A stretch of 64,000 nt of DNA from Nonomuraea corallina (lineage in GTDB: Bacteria > Actinomycetota > Actinomycetes > Streptosporangiales > Streptosporangiaceae): positions 1 through 64,000 of the forward strand of contig NZ_JAPNNL010000015.1 of assembly GCF_027620315.1 (NCBI RefSeq). The letters run 5' to 3'. The notes under the pieces are model-generated. The model was not told the DNA's origin. It saw nothing but the letters and a program-made list of their open reading frames with translations, and did no database searches. Positions 53,891 to 63,182 of this stretch are shown here, piece after piece (the stretch's first letter is position 1; each line of letters starts with the position of its first letter). A program made the position numbers and the translations under genes.

Positions 53891-54580
53891 ATGCGCATCA
53901 CGGTGATCGAGCACGAGGCCGCCGCCCCGCTCGGCTACCTGGCCGATTGGCTGGGGCTGCCCTGCGACGTCGTCCGGCCGTACCTGGGGGAGGAGATCCC
54001 CGGCCGGGCGGCGGACGGGCTGATCGTTCTGGGCGGCGAGGCCGCCGCGTGGGAGGACGAGCGCTTCCCCTGGCTGCCCGCCACCAGGGAGCTGCTGCGG
54101 CGGGCCGTCGAGGACGGCACCCCGACGCTGGGCGTCTGCCTCGGCGCCCAGCTCCTGACCATGGCCTGCGGCGGCACCGTGGAGCGGGGCGCCGACGGAC
54201 TGGAGGTCGGGGCGTGCGAGGTCGTCGCGCTGCCCGCGGCCTCCGCCGACCGGCTGCTGGCGGGCGTCGGGCGGGCGATCGCCGTCCAGTACCACCGGGA
54301 CGCGATGACCCGCCTGCCCGAGGGCGCGGTGCCGCTGATGACCGGCGACCCGTACCCGAACCAGGCCTACCGGCTGGGCGAGGCCGCCTGGGCGGTCCAG
54401 TTCCATCCCGAGGCCACGCCGGACATCTTCGCCTCCTGGACCTCGGGGACAGGCCTGGAGCACCTCGACGAGCAGGTGCGGGCCGCGGCGCCCGCCCTGG
54501 AGTCCACCTGGCGCCCCGTCGTGCACGCCTTCGCGTCCGTCGTCCGCGCCACCGCCCTCACCTCCGCCCCCGGAACCTGA
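53891..54580 (+). CDS. Class I glutamine amidotransferase-like protein
   Basis: 229 residues from ATG 53891. GATase fold with catalytic Cys in LGVCLGAQLLTMACGG (near residue 84) and His-Glu in AVQFHPEATPDIF (near 172). Stand-alone amidotransferases of this type act with glutamine in GMP-synthase-like or gamma-glutamyl hydrolase reactions; the exact role is open. The location between glnA2 and glnE is suggestive of nitrogen metabolism (inference). Its final five codons are part of a 16-bp tandem repeat that repeats the stop. Confidence 0.87.
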   Translation: MRITVIEHEAAAPLGYLADWLGLPCDVVRPYLGEEIPGRAADGLIVLGGEAAAWEDERFPWLPATRELLRRAVEDGTPTLGVCLGAQLLTMACGGTVERGADGLEVGACEVVALPAASADRLLAGVGRAIAVQYHRDAMTRLPEGAVPLMTGDPYPNQAYRLGEAAWAVQFHPEATPDIFASWTSGTGLEHLDEQVRAAAPALESTWRPVVHAFASVVRATALTSAPGT

Positions 54581-54612
54581 CGCCCCCGGAACCTGACGCC
54601 CCCGGAACCTGA
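54565..54612 (+). repeat. Three 16-bp tandem repeats duplicating the stop codon
   Basis: The unit cgcccccggaacctga occurs at 54565-54580, 54581-54596 and 54597-54612 without mismatch. The first copy encodes the end of the amidotransferase and its TGA; the next two are downstream. Because 16 is not divisible by three, the copies are shifted relative to the frame. Likely slippage, as with the 28-bp array at 11.9 kb. Confidence 0.95.
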
Positions 54613-54733
54613 GCCGCTCGGACGCACGCCGGCCCTGAGCCCGGCGCGGACCGCCGCTCCCGCCCCTTCCCCCGGCGCCCCGCCCGGCGATGTGAGAGAG
54701 CCGGGTGCCGCCCAGGGCTGTCAAACTGGAGGG

Positions 54734-57673
54734 GTGCCCAGGATCGAGTCCACCGCAGCCCGTCTCGCCAAACTCGGATTCGCCGACGCCGCCACCTCCG
54801 CCCGCCTGGTCGAGACGGCCGGGGTGGAGCTGGGCGATCTGCTCGAAGCCCTCGTCGGCGCCGCCGATCCCGACCTGGCGCTGGCCTCCCTGACCAGGCT
54901 CGCCGAGCGCGAGCCCGCCGCCCTCGACCGGCTGCGCGCCGACGCCACGCTCCGGGAGCGGACGCTCGCCCTGTTCGGCGTGAGCGCCGCCCTGGGAGAC
55001 CACCTGGTACGCCACCCCGACCAGCTCGACCGGCTGGCCCTGCCCGGCCTCGGCGAGGCGAGGGCGGAGCTGCTGCGCGCCGTCGGCGCCGATCCCGGGG
55101 ACGCCGAGCCGCGCGCCACCGGCTCCGCCGCGCTCGTCGACCTGCGGGTCGCCTACCGGGGCCGGCTCGCCCACGTGGCCGCCCGCGACCTCGCCGGCCT
55201 GGCCACGCTCCAGGAGGTCACCGCCGAGCTGTCCGACCTGGCCGGCGCCGCCCTGGAGGCAGCCCTGGCGATCGCCCGTACCGAGGTCGGGTCCGGCGAC
55301 GCCCGGCTGGCCGTGATCGGCATGGGCAAGTGCGGCGCCAGGGAGCTCAACTACATCAGCGACGTCGACGTCATCTTCGTCGCCGAGCCGCGCGAGGGCG
55401 CCGACGAGACCAAGGCGCTGCGCGCCGCGACCCGGCTGGCGCAGGCGATGATGCGCGCCTGCTCGGCCGCCACCGCCGAGGGGTCGCTGTGGGAGGTGGA
55501 CGCCGGGCTGCGCCCCGAGGGCCGTTCCGGGCCGCTGGTCCGCACGCTCGCCAGCCACCTGGCCTACTACCGGCGCTGGGCCAAGACGTGGGAGTTCCAG
55601 GCGCTGCTCAAGGCCCGCCCGGTCGCCGGGGACCCGGAGCTGGGCGAGGAGTACGTCGGCGCGGTCAACGAGCTGGTCTGGTCCGCCGCCACCCGCGACA
55701 ACTTCGTCGAGGACGTGCAGGCCATGCGCCGCCGCGTGGAGGCGCACGTGCGGGCGGAGGGGGAGCGGGAGATCAAGCTGGGCCCCGGCGGGCTGCGCGA
55801 CATCGAGTTCGCGGTGCAGCTGCTGCAGCTCGTGCACGGCCGGCTCGACCCGCTGCTGCGCCGCCGCGCCACGCTGTCCGCGCTGGCCGCCCTGTCACGC
55901 GGCGGGTACGTCGGGCGCGACGACTCGCGCGGCCTGGCCGAGGCCTACACGTTCCTGCGCCGGGTGGAGCACCTGCTCCAGCTTCACCGGCTGCGCCGCA
56001 CCCACGTGCTGCCGGAGGACCCGGCCGACCTGCGCAGGCTCGGCCGCGCGCTGGGCATGCAGACCGACCCGGTCGGCGAGTTCACCACCCGGTGGAAGCG
56101 GCACGCCGGCCAGGCCAGGCGGCTGCACGAGAAGCTGTTCTACCGGCCGCTGCTGCAGGCCGTGGCCCGCCTGCCGGAGACCGAGACGCGGCTGTCGGCC
56201 TCCGCCGCGGAGGCCCGCCTGGGCGCGCTCGGCTACGTCGACCCGCAGGGCGCGCTGCGCCACATCGCCGCCCTCGCCAGCGGCGTGTCCCGGCGCGCGG
56301 CCATCCAGCGGACGCTGCTGCCGGTCATGCTCGGCTGGTTCGCCGACACGCCCGACCCGGACGCCGCGCTGCTCGGCTTCCGCCAGGTGAGCGAGAAGCT
56401 CGGCGCCACCCCCTGGTACCTGCGGTTGCTGCGCGACGAGACTGCCGTGGCTCAGCGCATGGCCCACGTCCTGGGCACCAGCCGGTACGCCACCCAGCTG
56501 CTCATGCACGCCCCCGAGGCCGTGGCGATGCTCGGCGGCGACGACGACCTGGCCGTCCGCCCGGCGCAGGCGCTGCTCGGCGAGGCGTCGGCCGCCGTGT
56601 CCCGCTACACCGACGAGGCGGAGACGGCGGTGGCCGCCGTCCGCGCGCTGCGCCGCCGCGAGCTGTTCCGCACCGCCGTGGCCGACCTGTCCGGCCTGAT
56701 CGACATCGAACGGGTCGGGGTGGCGCTGTCCACCCTGAACGACGTCACCCTCCAGGCCGCGCTCGACGCCGCCATCGCCAAGGTGTCGGCCGAGCGGCGC
56801 GGCGAGCTGCCCACCCGGTTCGCGATCATCGCCATGGGCCGGCTCGGCGGCATGGAGTCCTCCTACGCCAGCGACGCCGACGTGATGTTCGTGCACGACC
56901 CGGTGGAGGGCGCCGCCGAGCGGGACGCCACCGACGCCGCCTTCGCCGTGGCCAACGAGGTGCGCCGGCTGCTCGCCCTGCCCGCGCCGGACCCGCCGCT
57001 GCTCATCGACCCCGACCTGCGGCCCGAGGGCAGGCAGGGGCCGCTGGTCCGCACCCTCGCCTCCTACCGCGCCTACTACGCCCGCTGGTCGTCTCCCTGG
57101 GAGTCGCAGGCGCTGCTGCGGGCCAGGTTCTCCGCCGGTGACGCGGGGCTGGGGGCCGCGTTCGCCGCCATGGTGGACGAGCTGCGCTACCCGGCCGGCG
57201 GCATCTCCGACGACGCCGTACGGCAGATCAGGCGGCTCAAGGCCCGCATGGAGGCCGAGCGGCTGCCGCGCGGCGCCGACCCCGCCCTGCACACCAAGCT
57301 GGGCCGCGGCGGCCTGTCCGACGTCGAGTGGGTGGCGCAGCTGCTGCAGCTGCGCCACGCCGGCGAGCGGCCCTCCCTGCGCACGACCCGCACCCTGGAG
57401 GCGCTGCGCGCCGCCGTCGTCGAAGGGCTGCTCGACCCCGCCGACGAGGCCGTGCTGGCCGAGGCGTGGCGGTGCGCCTCCGGCGTCAGGGACGCGATCA
57501 TGCTGGTCAAGGGGCGGCCCGGCGACAGCGTCCCCACCGGAGCCCGCGAGCGCCGCCACCTCGCCCGCGCCCTCGGCTACCCGCCCGACGGCTCGGAGGA
57601 CTTCCTCGACGACTACCGCCGGGTCACCCGCCGCGCCCGCCGGGTCGTCGACCGCGTCTTCTACGACGGCTGA
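54734..57673 (+). CDS. glnE: Bifunctional glutamine-synthetase adenylyltransferase/deadenylylase
   Basis: 979 residues from GTG 54734 with GGAGGG just upstream. Two nucleotidyltransferase domains: N-terminal with GMGKCGARELNYISDVDVIF (about 200), associated with removing AMP, and C-terminal with AMGRLGGMESSYASDADVMF (about 705), associated with adding AMP to the GlnA1 tyrosine. GlnD-PUTase-like helical bundles follow each (LGPGGLRDIEFAVQLLQL; LGRGGLSDVEWVAQLLQL). It tunes glutamine synthetase to nitrogen supply. Target glnA1 (with Tyr402) lies 4 kb downstream. Confidence 0.96.
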   Translation: MPRIESTAARLAKLGFADAATSARLVETAGVELGDLLEALVGAADPDLALASLTRLAEREPAALDRLRADATLRERTLALFGVSAALGDHLVRHPDQLDRLALPGLGEARAELLRAVGADPGDAEPRATGSAALVDLRVAYRGRLAHVAARDLAGLATLQEVTAELSDLAGAALEAALAIARTEVGSGDARLAVIGMGKCGARELNYISDVDVIFVAEPREGADETKALRAATRLAQAMMRACSAATAEGSLWEVDAGLRPEGRSGPLVRTLASHLAYYRRWAKTWEFQALLKARPVAGDPELGEEYVGAVNELVWSAATRDNFVEDVQAMRRRVEAHVRAEGEREIKLGPGGLRDIEFAVQLLQLVHGRLDPLLRRRATLSALAALSRGGYVGRDDSRGLAEAYTFLRRVEHLLQLHRLRRTHVLPEDPADLRRLGRALGMQTDPVGEFTTRWKRHAGQARRLHEKLFYRPLLQAVARLPETETRLSASAAEARLGALGYVDPQGALRHIAALASGVSRRAAIQRTLLPVMLGWFADTPDPDAALLGFRQVSEKLGATPWYLRLLRDETAVAQRMAHVLGTSRYATQLLMHAPEAVAMLGGDDDLAVRPAQALLGEASAAVSRYTDEAETAVAAVRALRRRELFRTAVADLSGLIDIERVGVALSTLNDVTLQAALDAAIAKVSAERRGELPTRFAIIAMGRLGGMESSYASDADVMFVHDPVEGAAERDATDAAFAVANEVRRLLALPAPDPPLLIDPDLRPEGRQGPLVRTLASYRAYYARWSSPWESQALLRARFSAGDAGLGAAFAAMVDELRYPAGGISDDAVRQIRRLKARMEAERLPRGADPALHTKLGRGGLSDVEWVAQLLQLRHAGERPSLRTTRTLEALRAAVVEGLLDPADEAVLAEAWRCASGVRDAIMLVKGRPGDSVPTGARERRHLARALGYPPDGSEDFLDDYRRVTRRARRVVDRVFYDG

Positions 57674-57730
57674 GCCGATCCCGTTGCGGCGTCGCGGCGC
57701 AGGGTGTATCAAAGCGCGGGGTGATCGGTT

Positions 57731-58780
57731 GTGTTATCCGCTTACATCGACCTGGCGCTCGGCCTCGTGCTGGCCTTCCTGCTGCTGTCTCTGCTCGTCA
57801 GCGGGCTGAACGAGGCCATAGTGCGGCTGCTGGCCATCCGCAGCAAGTTCCTGTGGGCCTACCTGCGCGACACGCTCGACGGCGACGCGCCGAAGGGCGG
57901 CTCCTGGCTCCCCTCGGGCATCCGCGACGTGTTCGCCGCGCTGCCGTTCGCCCGTGACCCGCGCCCCGCGCACGAGAACCAGCCCGCCCCCGCGGTCCCC
58001 GCCCCGCTGCCCGCCTCATCCGACGAGCCGCCCGCCGCTCCCGCCGAGGCGGCTCCGGACGGTCTCACGCACCTGCTGTACGAGCGCGTACGGGAGATCG
58101 ACCACCCCACCCGGGGCCGCACCAGCATCGCCAACCTGCCGCCGGGACGGTTCGCCGGGGCGCTGATGGAGCTGGCCGCGACCGAGCCCGGCGGCGTCGA
58201 AGGGCTGCTGGACAAGCTCAAGGCCACCGGCAGCCCGCTCCACGGCCACCTGAAGGGCGTGTGGGAGTCCGCCCAACGCGACCTCGACCGGTTCCGGCAG
58301 GGCGTGGAGCAGTGGTTCGACAGCGAGATGCAACGGCTGTCGATGCTCTACAAGCGGTACGTGAAGTGGGTGCTGGCGCTGCTCGCGCTGATGGTGACGC
58401 TGCTGTTCACCGTCGACGGGCTGGAGTACGGCAAGACGCTGCTGCGCGACAACGCCTACCGCGCCGCCGTCGCGGCCGTCACCGACGGGGGCGTTGACTC
58501 GGTCAGGGAGGTGCTGGAGGAGTGCGATCCGGTGTCGTGCATCACCGACGCGCTCAGCCGGCCGGCGCTGGTCAAGGTCCTGGACAACGCGGTCGTCAGC
58601 ATGGCCGTCCCGGCCGAGGGCGAGCCGTCCTTCCACTGGAACGGCGCCGCCTGGTGGGAGCGTCTCACCACGCCCAGCCACTGGCCCGGTTTCCTGCTGA
58701 CGTACGTGGCGCTGATGTTCGGGGCGCCGTTCTGGTGGGACGTGCTGCGCCGGATCACCGGCATGCGCTCCCGGCGTTAG
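57731..58780 (+). CDS. Uncharacterised three-helix membrane protein (GAPFWWD family)
   Basis: 349 residues from GTG 57731. An N-terminal helix (LALGLVLAFLLLSLLVSG) is followed by NEAIVRLLAIRSKFLWAYL, a Pro/Ala-rich stretch (about 80-110), a helical cytoplasmic region (about 115-205), a second helix (WVLALLALMVTLLFTV, about 214-230) and a C-terminal helix leading into LMFGAPFWWDVLRRI. I recall an uncharacterised family with the same N-terminal NE motif and a C-terminal GAPFWFDLL motif in many bacteria. No function is known. It begins 57 bases after glnE and may be co-transcribed. Confidence 0.75.
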   Translation: MLSAYIDLALGLVLAFLLLSLLVSGLNEAIVRLLAIRSKFLWAYLRDTLDGDAPKGGSWLPSGIRDVFAALPFARDPRPAHENQPAPAVPAPLPASSDEPPAAPAEAAPDGLTHLLYERVREIDHPTRGRTSIANLPPGRFAGALMELAATEPGGVEGLLDKLKATGSPLHGHLKGVWESAQRDLDRFRQGVEQWFDSEMQRLSMLYKRYVKWVLALLALMVTLLFTVDGLEYGKTLLRDNAYRAAVAAVTDGGVDSVREVLEECDPVSCITDALSRPALVKVLDNAVVSMAVPAEGEPSFHWNGAAWWERLTTPSHWPGFLLTYVALMFGAPFWWDVLRRITGMRSRR

Positions 58781-58790
58781 GGTGCGGCGC

Positions 58791-59360
58791 ATGGAGACCG
58801 AACGGCTGATCATGCGCCGGTGGCGGGAGAGCGACCGGGAGCCGTTCGCCGCGCTCAACGCCGACCCCCAGGTGATGGAGCACTTCCCCGCCCCGCTGAC
58901 CCGGGCCGAGAGCGACGCCTTCGCCGACCGGAGCGAGCAGCGGTTCGACGAGCACGGATACGGGCTGTGGGCGCTGGAGGTACGGGAGACCGGCCGGTTC
59001 ATCGGGTTCGCCGGGCTGGCCCTGCAGACGTTCGAGGCGCCGTTCACGCCCGCCGTCGAGGTCGGCTGGCGGCTGGCCCGCGAGGCGTGGGGACACGGCT
59101 ACGCCACCGAGGCGGGCCGCCGGGCCCTCGCGTACGGCTTCGGCGAGGCCGGATCGGAGGAGATCGTGTCGATGACGGCCGTGCTGAACGTGCGCTCCCA
59201 GGCGGTGATGCGGCGCCTCGGCATGACCCGCGACCCGGCCGACGACTTCCTCCACAGCCTGCTCCCGGAGGACCACCCGCTCCGGCCGCACGTCCTCTAC
59301 CGGATCACCAAGGCTCAGATGCCGCGGGTCGGGGTATCCGGGGACGGGGGCGAGGCGTAA
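58791..59360 (+). CDS. GNAT-family N-acetyltransferase (RimJ/RimL-like)
   Basis: 189 residues from ATG 58791 (GTG 58782 is possible). Begins METERLIMRRWRESDREPF, the standard RimJ/L N-terminus; the acetyl-CoA site is EVGWRLAREAWGHGYATEAG near 95 with VMRRLGMTRDP later. Transfers acetyl from acetyl-CoA to an amino group of a protein or small molecule; the target is unknown. Runs in the same direction as its neighbours with short gaps. Confidence 0.9.
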   Translation: METERLIMRRWRESDREPFAALNADPQVMEHFPAPLTRAESDAFADRSEQRFDEHGYGLWALEVRETGRFIGFAGLALQTFEAPFTPAVEVGWRLAREAWGHGYATEAGRRALAYGFGEAGSEEIVSMTAVLNVRSQAVMRRLGMTRDPADDFLHSLLPEDHPLRPHVLYRITKAQMPRVGVSGDGGEA

Positions 59361-59396
59361 GATCAACGCCGGTTCCCCACCCTCCAGGGAGTGGCC

Positions 59397-60185
59397 ATGC
59401 GCAAGGCGGTCGTCACCGGCAGCACCAGAGGGCTCGGCTTCGCGCTCGCGCGCGAGCTGGTCAGGCGCGGGCACTCCGTCGTCGTGTCGGGCCGCAGCCA
59501 GGCGGCGGTGGACGAGGCCGTTGAGCGCCTGCGCCCCGAGGGCCAGAGGGTGCACGGCCGCGCCGTGGACGTGAGCGACGCCGAGCAGGTCGAGCAGCTG
59601 TGGGACTTCGCGGTGGACGCGCTGGGCGGCGTCGATCTATGGATCAACAACGCCGGGGTCGCCAACACCACCCGCCCCATCACCGAGACCACGGCCGACG
59701 ACGTCCGCGTGATGGTCACCACCAACATGCTGGGCACCGTCTACGGCTCCCAGGTCGCCGTGCGCGGCATGCTGGCGCGGGGCGGCGGGCAGGTGTTCAA
59801 CATCCTCGGCGGCGGCAGCGACGGCCGGGTCCGGCCCGGCATGGGCGTCTACTCGGCGACCAAGCGGGGCCTCGACTCCTTCACCCGGGCGCTGGCCAAG
59901 GAGGTCGCCGGCACCGGCGTACGGGTCGGGCAGGTCAGCCCCGGCATCCTCATCACCGAGGGCTGGCTGCGGGAGGCCGCCGCCGCACCCGAGCAGGTGG
60001 CCGAGCACCGCAAGATCCTCAACATCCTGGGCGACCACGTCGAGGAGGTCGCGCCGTACCTGGTCGGCAGGATGCTGGCCAGCACCGCGAACGGCGAGGT
60101 CATCGCCTGGCTCACCACCGGCCGGATGGCCCGCAAGTTCCTCACCGGCCGCGGCCGGGACGTGCTCGGCCGCTACGGCCTCTGA
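59397..60185 (+). CDS. Short-chain dehydrogenase/reductase
   Basis: 262 residues from ATG 59397 (GTG 59391 also in frame). Rossmann motif VTGSTRGLGFALARELVRRG, NNAG at about 85, and active-site YSATKRGLDSF (Tyr and Lys), with a preceding Gly-rich GGGSDG where Ser is expected. The C-terminus (residues 195-262) diverges from classic SDRs and includes AWLTTGRMARKF. Substrate unknown. It directly abuts a remnant of a second SDR gene. Confidence 0.9.
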   Translation: MRKAVVTGSTRGLGFALARELVRRGHSVVVSGRSQAAVDEAVERLRPEGQRVHGRAVDVSDAEQVEQLWDFAVDALGGVDLWINNAGVANTTRPITETTADDVRVMVTTNMLGTVYGSQVAVRGMLARGGGQVFNILGGGSDGRVRPGMGVYSATKRGLDSFTRALAKEVAGTGVRVGQVSPGILITEGWLREAAAAPEQVAEHRKILNILGDHVEEVAPYLVGRMLASTANGEVIAWLTTGRMARKFLTGRGRDVLGRYGL

Positions 60186-60189
60186 GCCG

Positions 60190-60474
60190 GAAGCGCGGTC
60201 CGGCATCCGCGTCAACACGGTCTCCCCGGGTCCGGTGCGCACGGCGTGGTGGACCGAGGAGGGCGGCGCGGCCGACATCCTCTCCGCGCGGACGGGCGCC
60301 GACCGCGACGCCGTGCTGGACCGGGTGGCGCCGGAGCTGATGAACCTGTCGATCCCGCGACTGGTCGACCCGCAGGAGGTCGCCGACGCGATCGTCCTGC
60401 TGGCCTCGCCCCGCTCGGCCGCCACGACCGGCGCCGACCTCGCCGTGGACGCGGGCTTCCTCAAGCAGGTCTGA
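60190..60474 (+). pseudogene. C-terminal remnant of a second SDR gene
   Basis: In the frame through 60190-60474 the sequence reads EARSGIRVNTVSPGPVRTAW, then DRVAPELMNLSIPRLVDPQE and VDAGFLKQV, the typical last third of a classical SDR. No start and no Rossmann half precede it; the piece starts five bases after the stop of the intact SDR. A short ORF from GTG 60235 could be translated but would lack the cofactor domain, so a decayed gene is the likely reading. Confidence 0.8.
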
Positions 60475-60634
60475 CCCCGTACGTCACCGAAGTCCGGGCG
60501 CGGGAGCTCATCCAGGAGCCGCCTCTGACCCGTCCCATGCCCAATCACACAGGACAGGTTTCCCCGGCGCGACAACACGGGATGTATTCAGGTGCACACG
60601 ATCAGTAGCCATCAACTGTCTGACAGGAGATACC

Positions 60635-60916
60635 GTGCGCATCAAAACTGCGAGTGTCGCCGGCGGCCTGCTCGCCACCGCGGCGCTGCTCTTCACTCTC
60701 ACGCCCGCCGCGTCCGCGACGACGACCCACGACCCGCGCGACGACCGTAACTGGGGCCGCTCCTGGCACCACAACGTCCACCCCTCCTGGAACAACTACG
60801 GCTTCAGGAACCACCGTCACGGCTACCGGCACAGGCACCATGACTTCTGGCAGAACCGCTACGGCCACCGGCACCACCACCACTGGCCGCACTGGAACCG
60901 CTATCGGGGTTGGTAA
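60635..60916 (+). CDS. Secreted His/Arg/Trp-rich mini-protein
   Basis: 93 residues from GTG 60635 (ribosome site CAGGAGA). A clear signal peptide (MRIKTASVAGGLLATAALLF, cleavage predicted near PAASA) leaves a mature chain of about 65 residues. By count it contains 15 His, 11 Arg and 7 Trp, no Cys, and clusters such as HRHHHHWPHW and RHRHHDFW. Such composition suggests metal (Zn, Cu, Ni) or heme binding, or contact with nucleic acid or wall polymers; nothing is proven. No paralogue or known family is recognised. It is transcribed on its own. Confidence 0.75.
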   Translation: MRIKTASVAGGLLATAALLFTLTPAASATTTHDPRDDRNWGRSWHHNVHPSWNNYGFRNHRHGYRHRHHDFWQNRYGHRHHHHWPHWNRYRGW

Positions 60917-61072
60917 GACACTCTGAGCGCTGTCGGCGGCCTGGCGGGGGAGCCCCCAGGTCGCCGACGTGTGTCACGGCGCGCCGTCCGGACGGAGAAA
61001 CCGCGCGACGAACCTGCGGTTCACCGACAGAGTCGATCACGGCCTCGCGCAGGACCAACTCGCGGGGACTCC

Positions 61073-61503
61073 ATGTCGGTGGCGGCGTTTACGCTTCCCT
61101 TGATGAGCGACAACGAGACCTGCACCGTACGTCTGACGGTCGAAGTTCAGAATTGTGGTATCGCCTATCTGCTGGACAAGGAACCTGGCGGATATGCCGA
61201 TACACCGGCTCAGTCCATCGCGCTCATCGAGGTCGAGCAAGGGTGCGCCAACCTTCGCATCACCCACCAGTGGGGCCCGGCCAACTTCACCGTGACCATT
61301 GCCGACCGGGATCCCGGGGCAGATCTCGCCGCTTACGAAGACGTCGTGGAGATCGGCTGGAGGGCACAGCCGACGCGGTCGATGACCATTACCTTCAGAT
61401 ATGGCCCGCGCTCCCCGCGGACCCGGTTGTCGTCAAGGCCACGAGTGACGCTTTTCAGTACTTTCGAGATCCAGAGAAATACCTGCGGAACCGTCAAGTG
61501 TGA
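61073..61503 (+). pseudogene. Frameshifted lower-GC gene of unknown function
   Basis: From ATG 61073 (or 61103) one frame gives MSDNETCTVRLTVEVQNCGI, then GGYADTPAQSIALIEV and GPANFTVTIADRDPGADLAA. At about 61350-61365 the coding-like pattern moves to another frame (DDHYLQIWPALPADPVVVKA, then FQYFRDPEKYLRNRQV) ending at 61503. GC content is visibly lower than in the neighbours, suggesting transfer. Either a single-base mutation or a sequencing error. No domain recognised. Confidence 0.6.
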
Positions 61504-61609
61504 CGTGTCCTGGGCCGCGACGAGCTCTACCTGGTCGAACCGCCTGCCGAGCGCCTCTCTACGGGCGACGCCTGCCGCGCCGGCGTCCCGCGCGATCATT
61601 CACATGCGA

Positions 61610-61651
61610 AAGGCCATCGGCCGTGCCCTGAACGGGGCGGCCGATGGCCTT
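61610..61651 (-). terminator. Strong hairpin after glnA1
   Basis: A 14-bp perfect stem, left arm AAGGCCATCGGCCG (61610-61623) and its complement at 61638-61651, is closed by a 14-base loop whose CCC and GGG can extend it. It lies 56 bases past the glnA1 stop and ends in TTT on the minus strand. It could also stop the convergent frameshifted gene. Confidence 0.8.
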
Positions 61652-61706
61652 CCTCAGAGTGCGCGTGCCCCAGGACGGTAGCCGTCCTGATCACACAGCT
61701 ACGCGA

Positions 61707-63131
61707 TCACACGTCGTAGTAGAGCTCGAACTCGTGCGGGTGCGGGCGCAGCCGGATCGGGTCGACCTCGTTCTCGCGCTTGTAGGAGATCCACGTCTCG
61801 ATCAGGTCGGGTGTGAAGACGCCGCCTTCGAGCAGGTAGTCGTGGTCCGCCTCCAGGGCGTTGAGCACCTCGGGGAGCGAGCCCGGCACCTGCGGGACCT
61901 GGCGGGCCTCCTCCGGCGGCAGCTCGTACAGGTCCTTGTCGACGGGCTCCGGCGGCTCGATCTTGTTGCGGATGCCGTCGATGCCGGCCATCAGCATGGC
62001 CGAGAAGGCGAAGTACGGGTTGCAGGACGGGTCGGGGACCCGGAACTCGATGCGCTTGGCCTTCGGGTTGGAGCCCGTGATCGGGATGCGGACGCAGGCC
62101 GAGCGGTTGCGCTGCGAGTAGACCAGGTTGACCGGGGCCTCGTAGCCCGGGACCAGGCGGTGGTAGGAGTTGACCGTCGGGTTGGTGAAGGCCAGCAGCG
62201 ACGGGGCGTGCTTGAGCAGGCCGCCGATGTAGTAGCGGGCGGTGTCGGACAGGCCCGCGTAGCCGACCTCGTCGTAGAAGAGCGGCGAGCCGTCCTTCCA
62301 CAGCGACTGGTGGCAGTGCATGCCGGAGCCGTTGTCCCCGAAGATCGGCTTGGGCATGAAGGTGACGGTGTGGCCGTACTCCATGGCCGTGCTCTTGATG
62401 ATGTACTTGTAGAGCATCAGCTGGTCGGCCGTCTTGAGCAGCGTGCCGAACTTGAAGTCGATCTCGGCCTGGCCGGCCGTGCCCACCTCGTGGTGCTGCA
62501 TCTCGACCTCGATGCCACACTCGATGAGGTTGCGGACCATCTCTGAACGCAGGTCGGTGAAGTGGTCCATCGGCGGCACCGGGAAGTAGCCGCCCTTGTA
62601 ACGCGGCTTGTAGCCGAGGTTGCCGCCCTCGGTGGCCTTGCCGGTGTTCCAGGCGCCCTCGATGGAGTCGATGTAGTAGTAGCCGGCGTTCTGCTTCGTC
62701 TCGAAACGGACGTCGTCGAAGATGTAGAACTCGGCCTCGGGCCCGAAGTAGACCGTGTCGGCGATGCCGGTGCCCTTGAGGTACTCCTCGGCCTTGCGGG
62801 CGACGTTGCGCGGGTCGCGGCTGTAGGCCTCACCCGTCAGCGGGTCGTGCACGAAGAAGTTGATGTTGAGCGTCTTGTGCTGGCGGAACGGGTCGACTAC
62901 GGCGGACGACGGGTCCGGCAGGAGCAGCATGTCGGACTCGTGGATCGCCTGGAAGCCGCGGATCGACGAGCCGTCGAACATCAGGCCGTCAGAGAAGACG
63001 CTCGCGCCGAAGTTCTCCACAGGGAAGGTGAAGTGGTGCGTCGTCCCCGGCAGGTCGGTGAACCTGACATCGACGAACTGCACCCCTTCGTCCCTGATGA
63101 ACTTCAGGACGTCGTCGGCGGAGTTGAACAC
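61707..63131 (-). CDS. glnA: Glutamine synthetase type I (adenylylatable)
   Basis: 474 residues from GTG 63131, nine bases after GGGAGG. Full type-[105 protein letters not shown] and [15 protein letters not shown]. The adenylylation loop [11 protein letters not shown] carries Tyr402, the GlnE target. Makes glutamine from glutamate, ammonia and ATP in a dodecamer. Preceded by a four-box GlnR operator and followed by a hairpin; equivalent to glnA1 (Rv2220) of M. tuberculosis from memory. Confidence 0.97.
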   Translation of the reverse strand: MFNSADDVLKFIRDEGVQFVDVRFTDLPGTTHHFTFPVENFGASVFSDGLMFDGSSIRGFQAIHESDMLLLPDPSSAVVDPFRQHKTLNINFFVHDPLTGEAYSRDPRNVARKAEEYLKGTGIADTVYFGPEAEFYIFDDVRFETKQNAGYYYIDSIEGAWNTGKATEGGNLGYKPRYKGGYFPVPPMDHFTDLRSEMVRNLIECGIEVEMQHHEVGTAGQAEIDFKFGTLLKTADQLMLYKYIIKSTAMEYGHTVTFMPKPIFGDNGSGMHCHQSLWKDGSPLFYDEVGYAGLSDTARYYIGGLLKHAPSLLAFTNPTVNSYHRLVPGYEAPVNLVYSQRNRSACVRIPITGSNPKAKRIEFRVPDPSCNPYFAFSAMLMAGIDGIRNKIEPPEPVDKDLYELPPEEARQVPQVPGSLPEVLNALEADHDYLLEGGVFTPDLIETWISYKRENEVDPIRLRPHPHEFELYYDV

Positions 63132-63182
63132 TCTCGAACCTCCCTGGGGACGGGCTATCACCCGTGAACGTACGGCGCGGCC

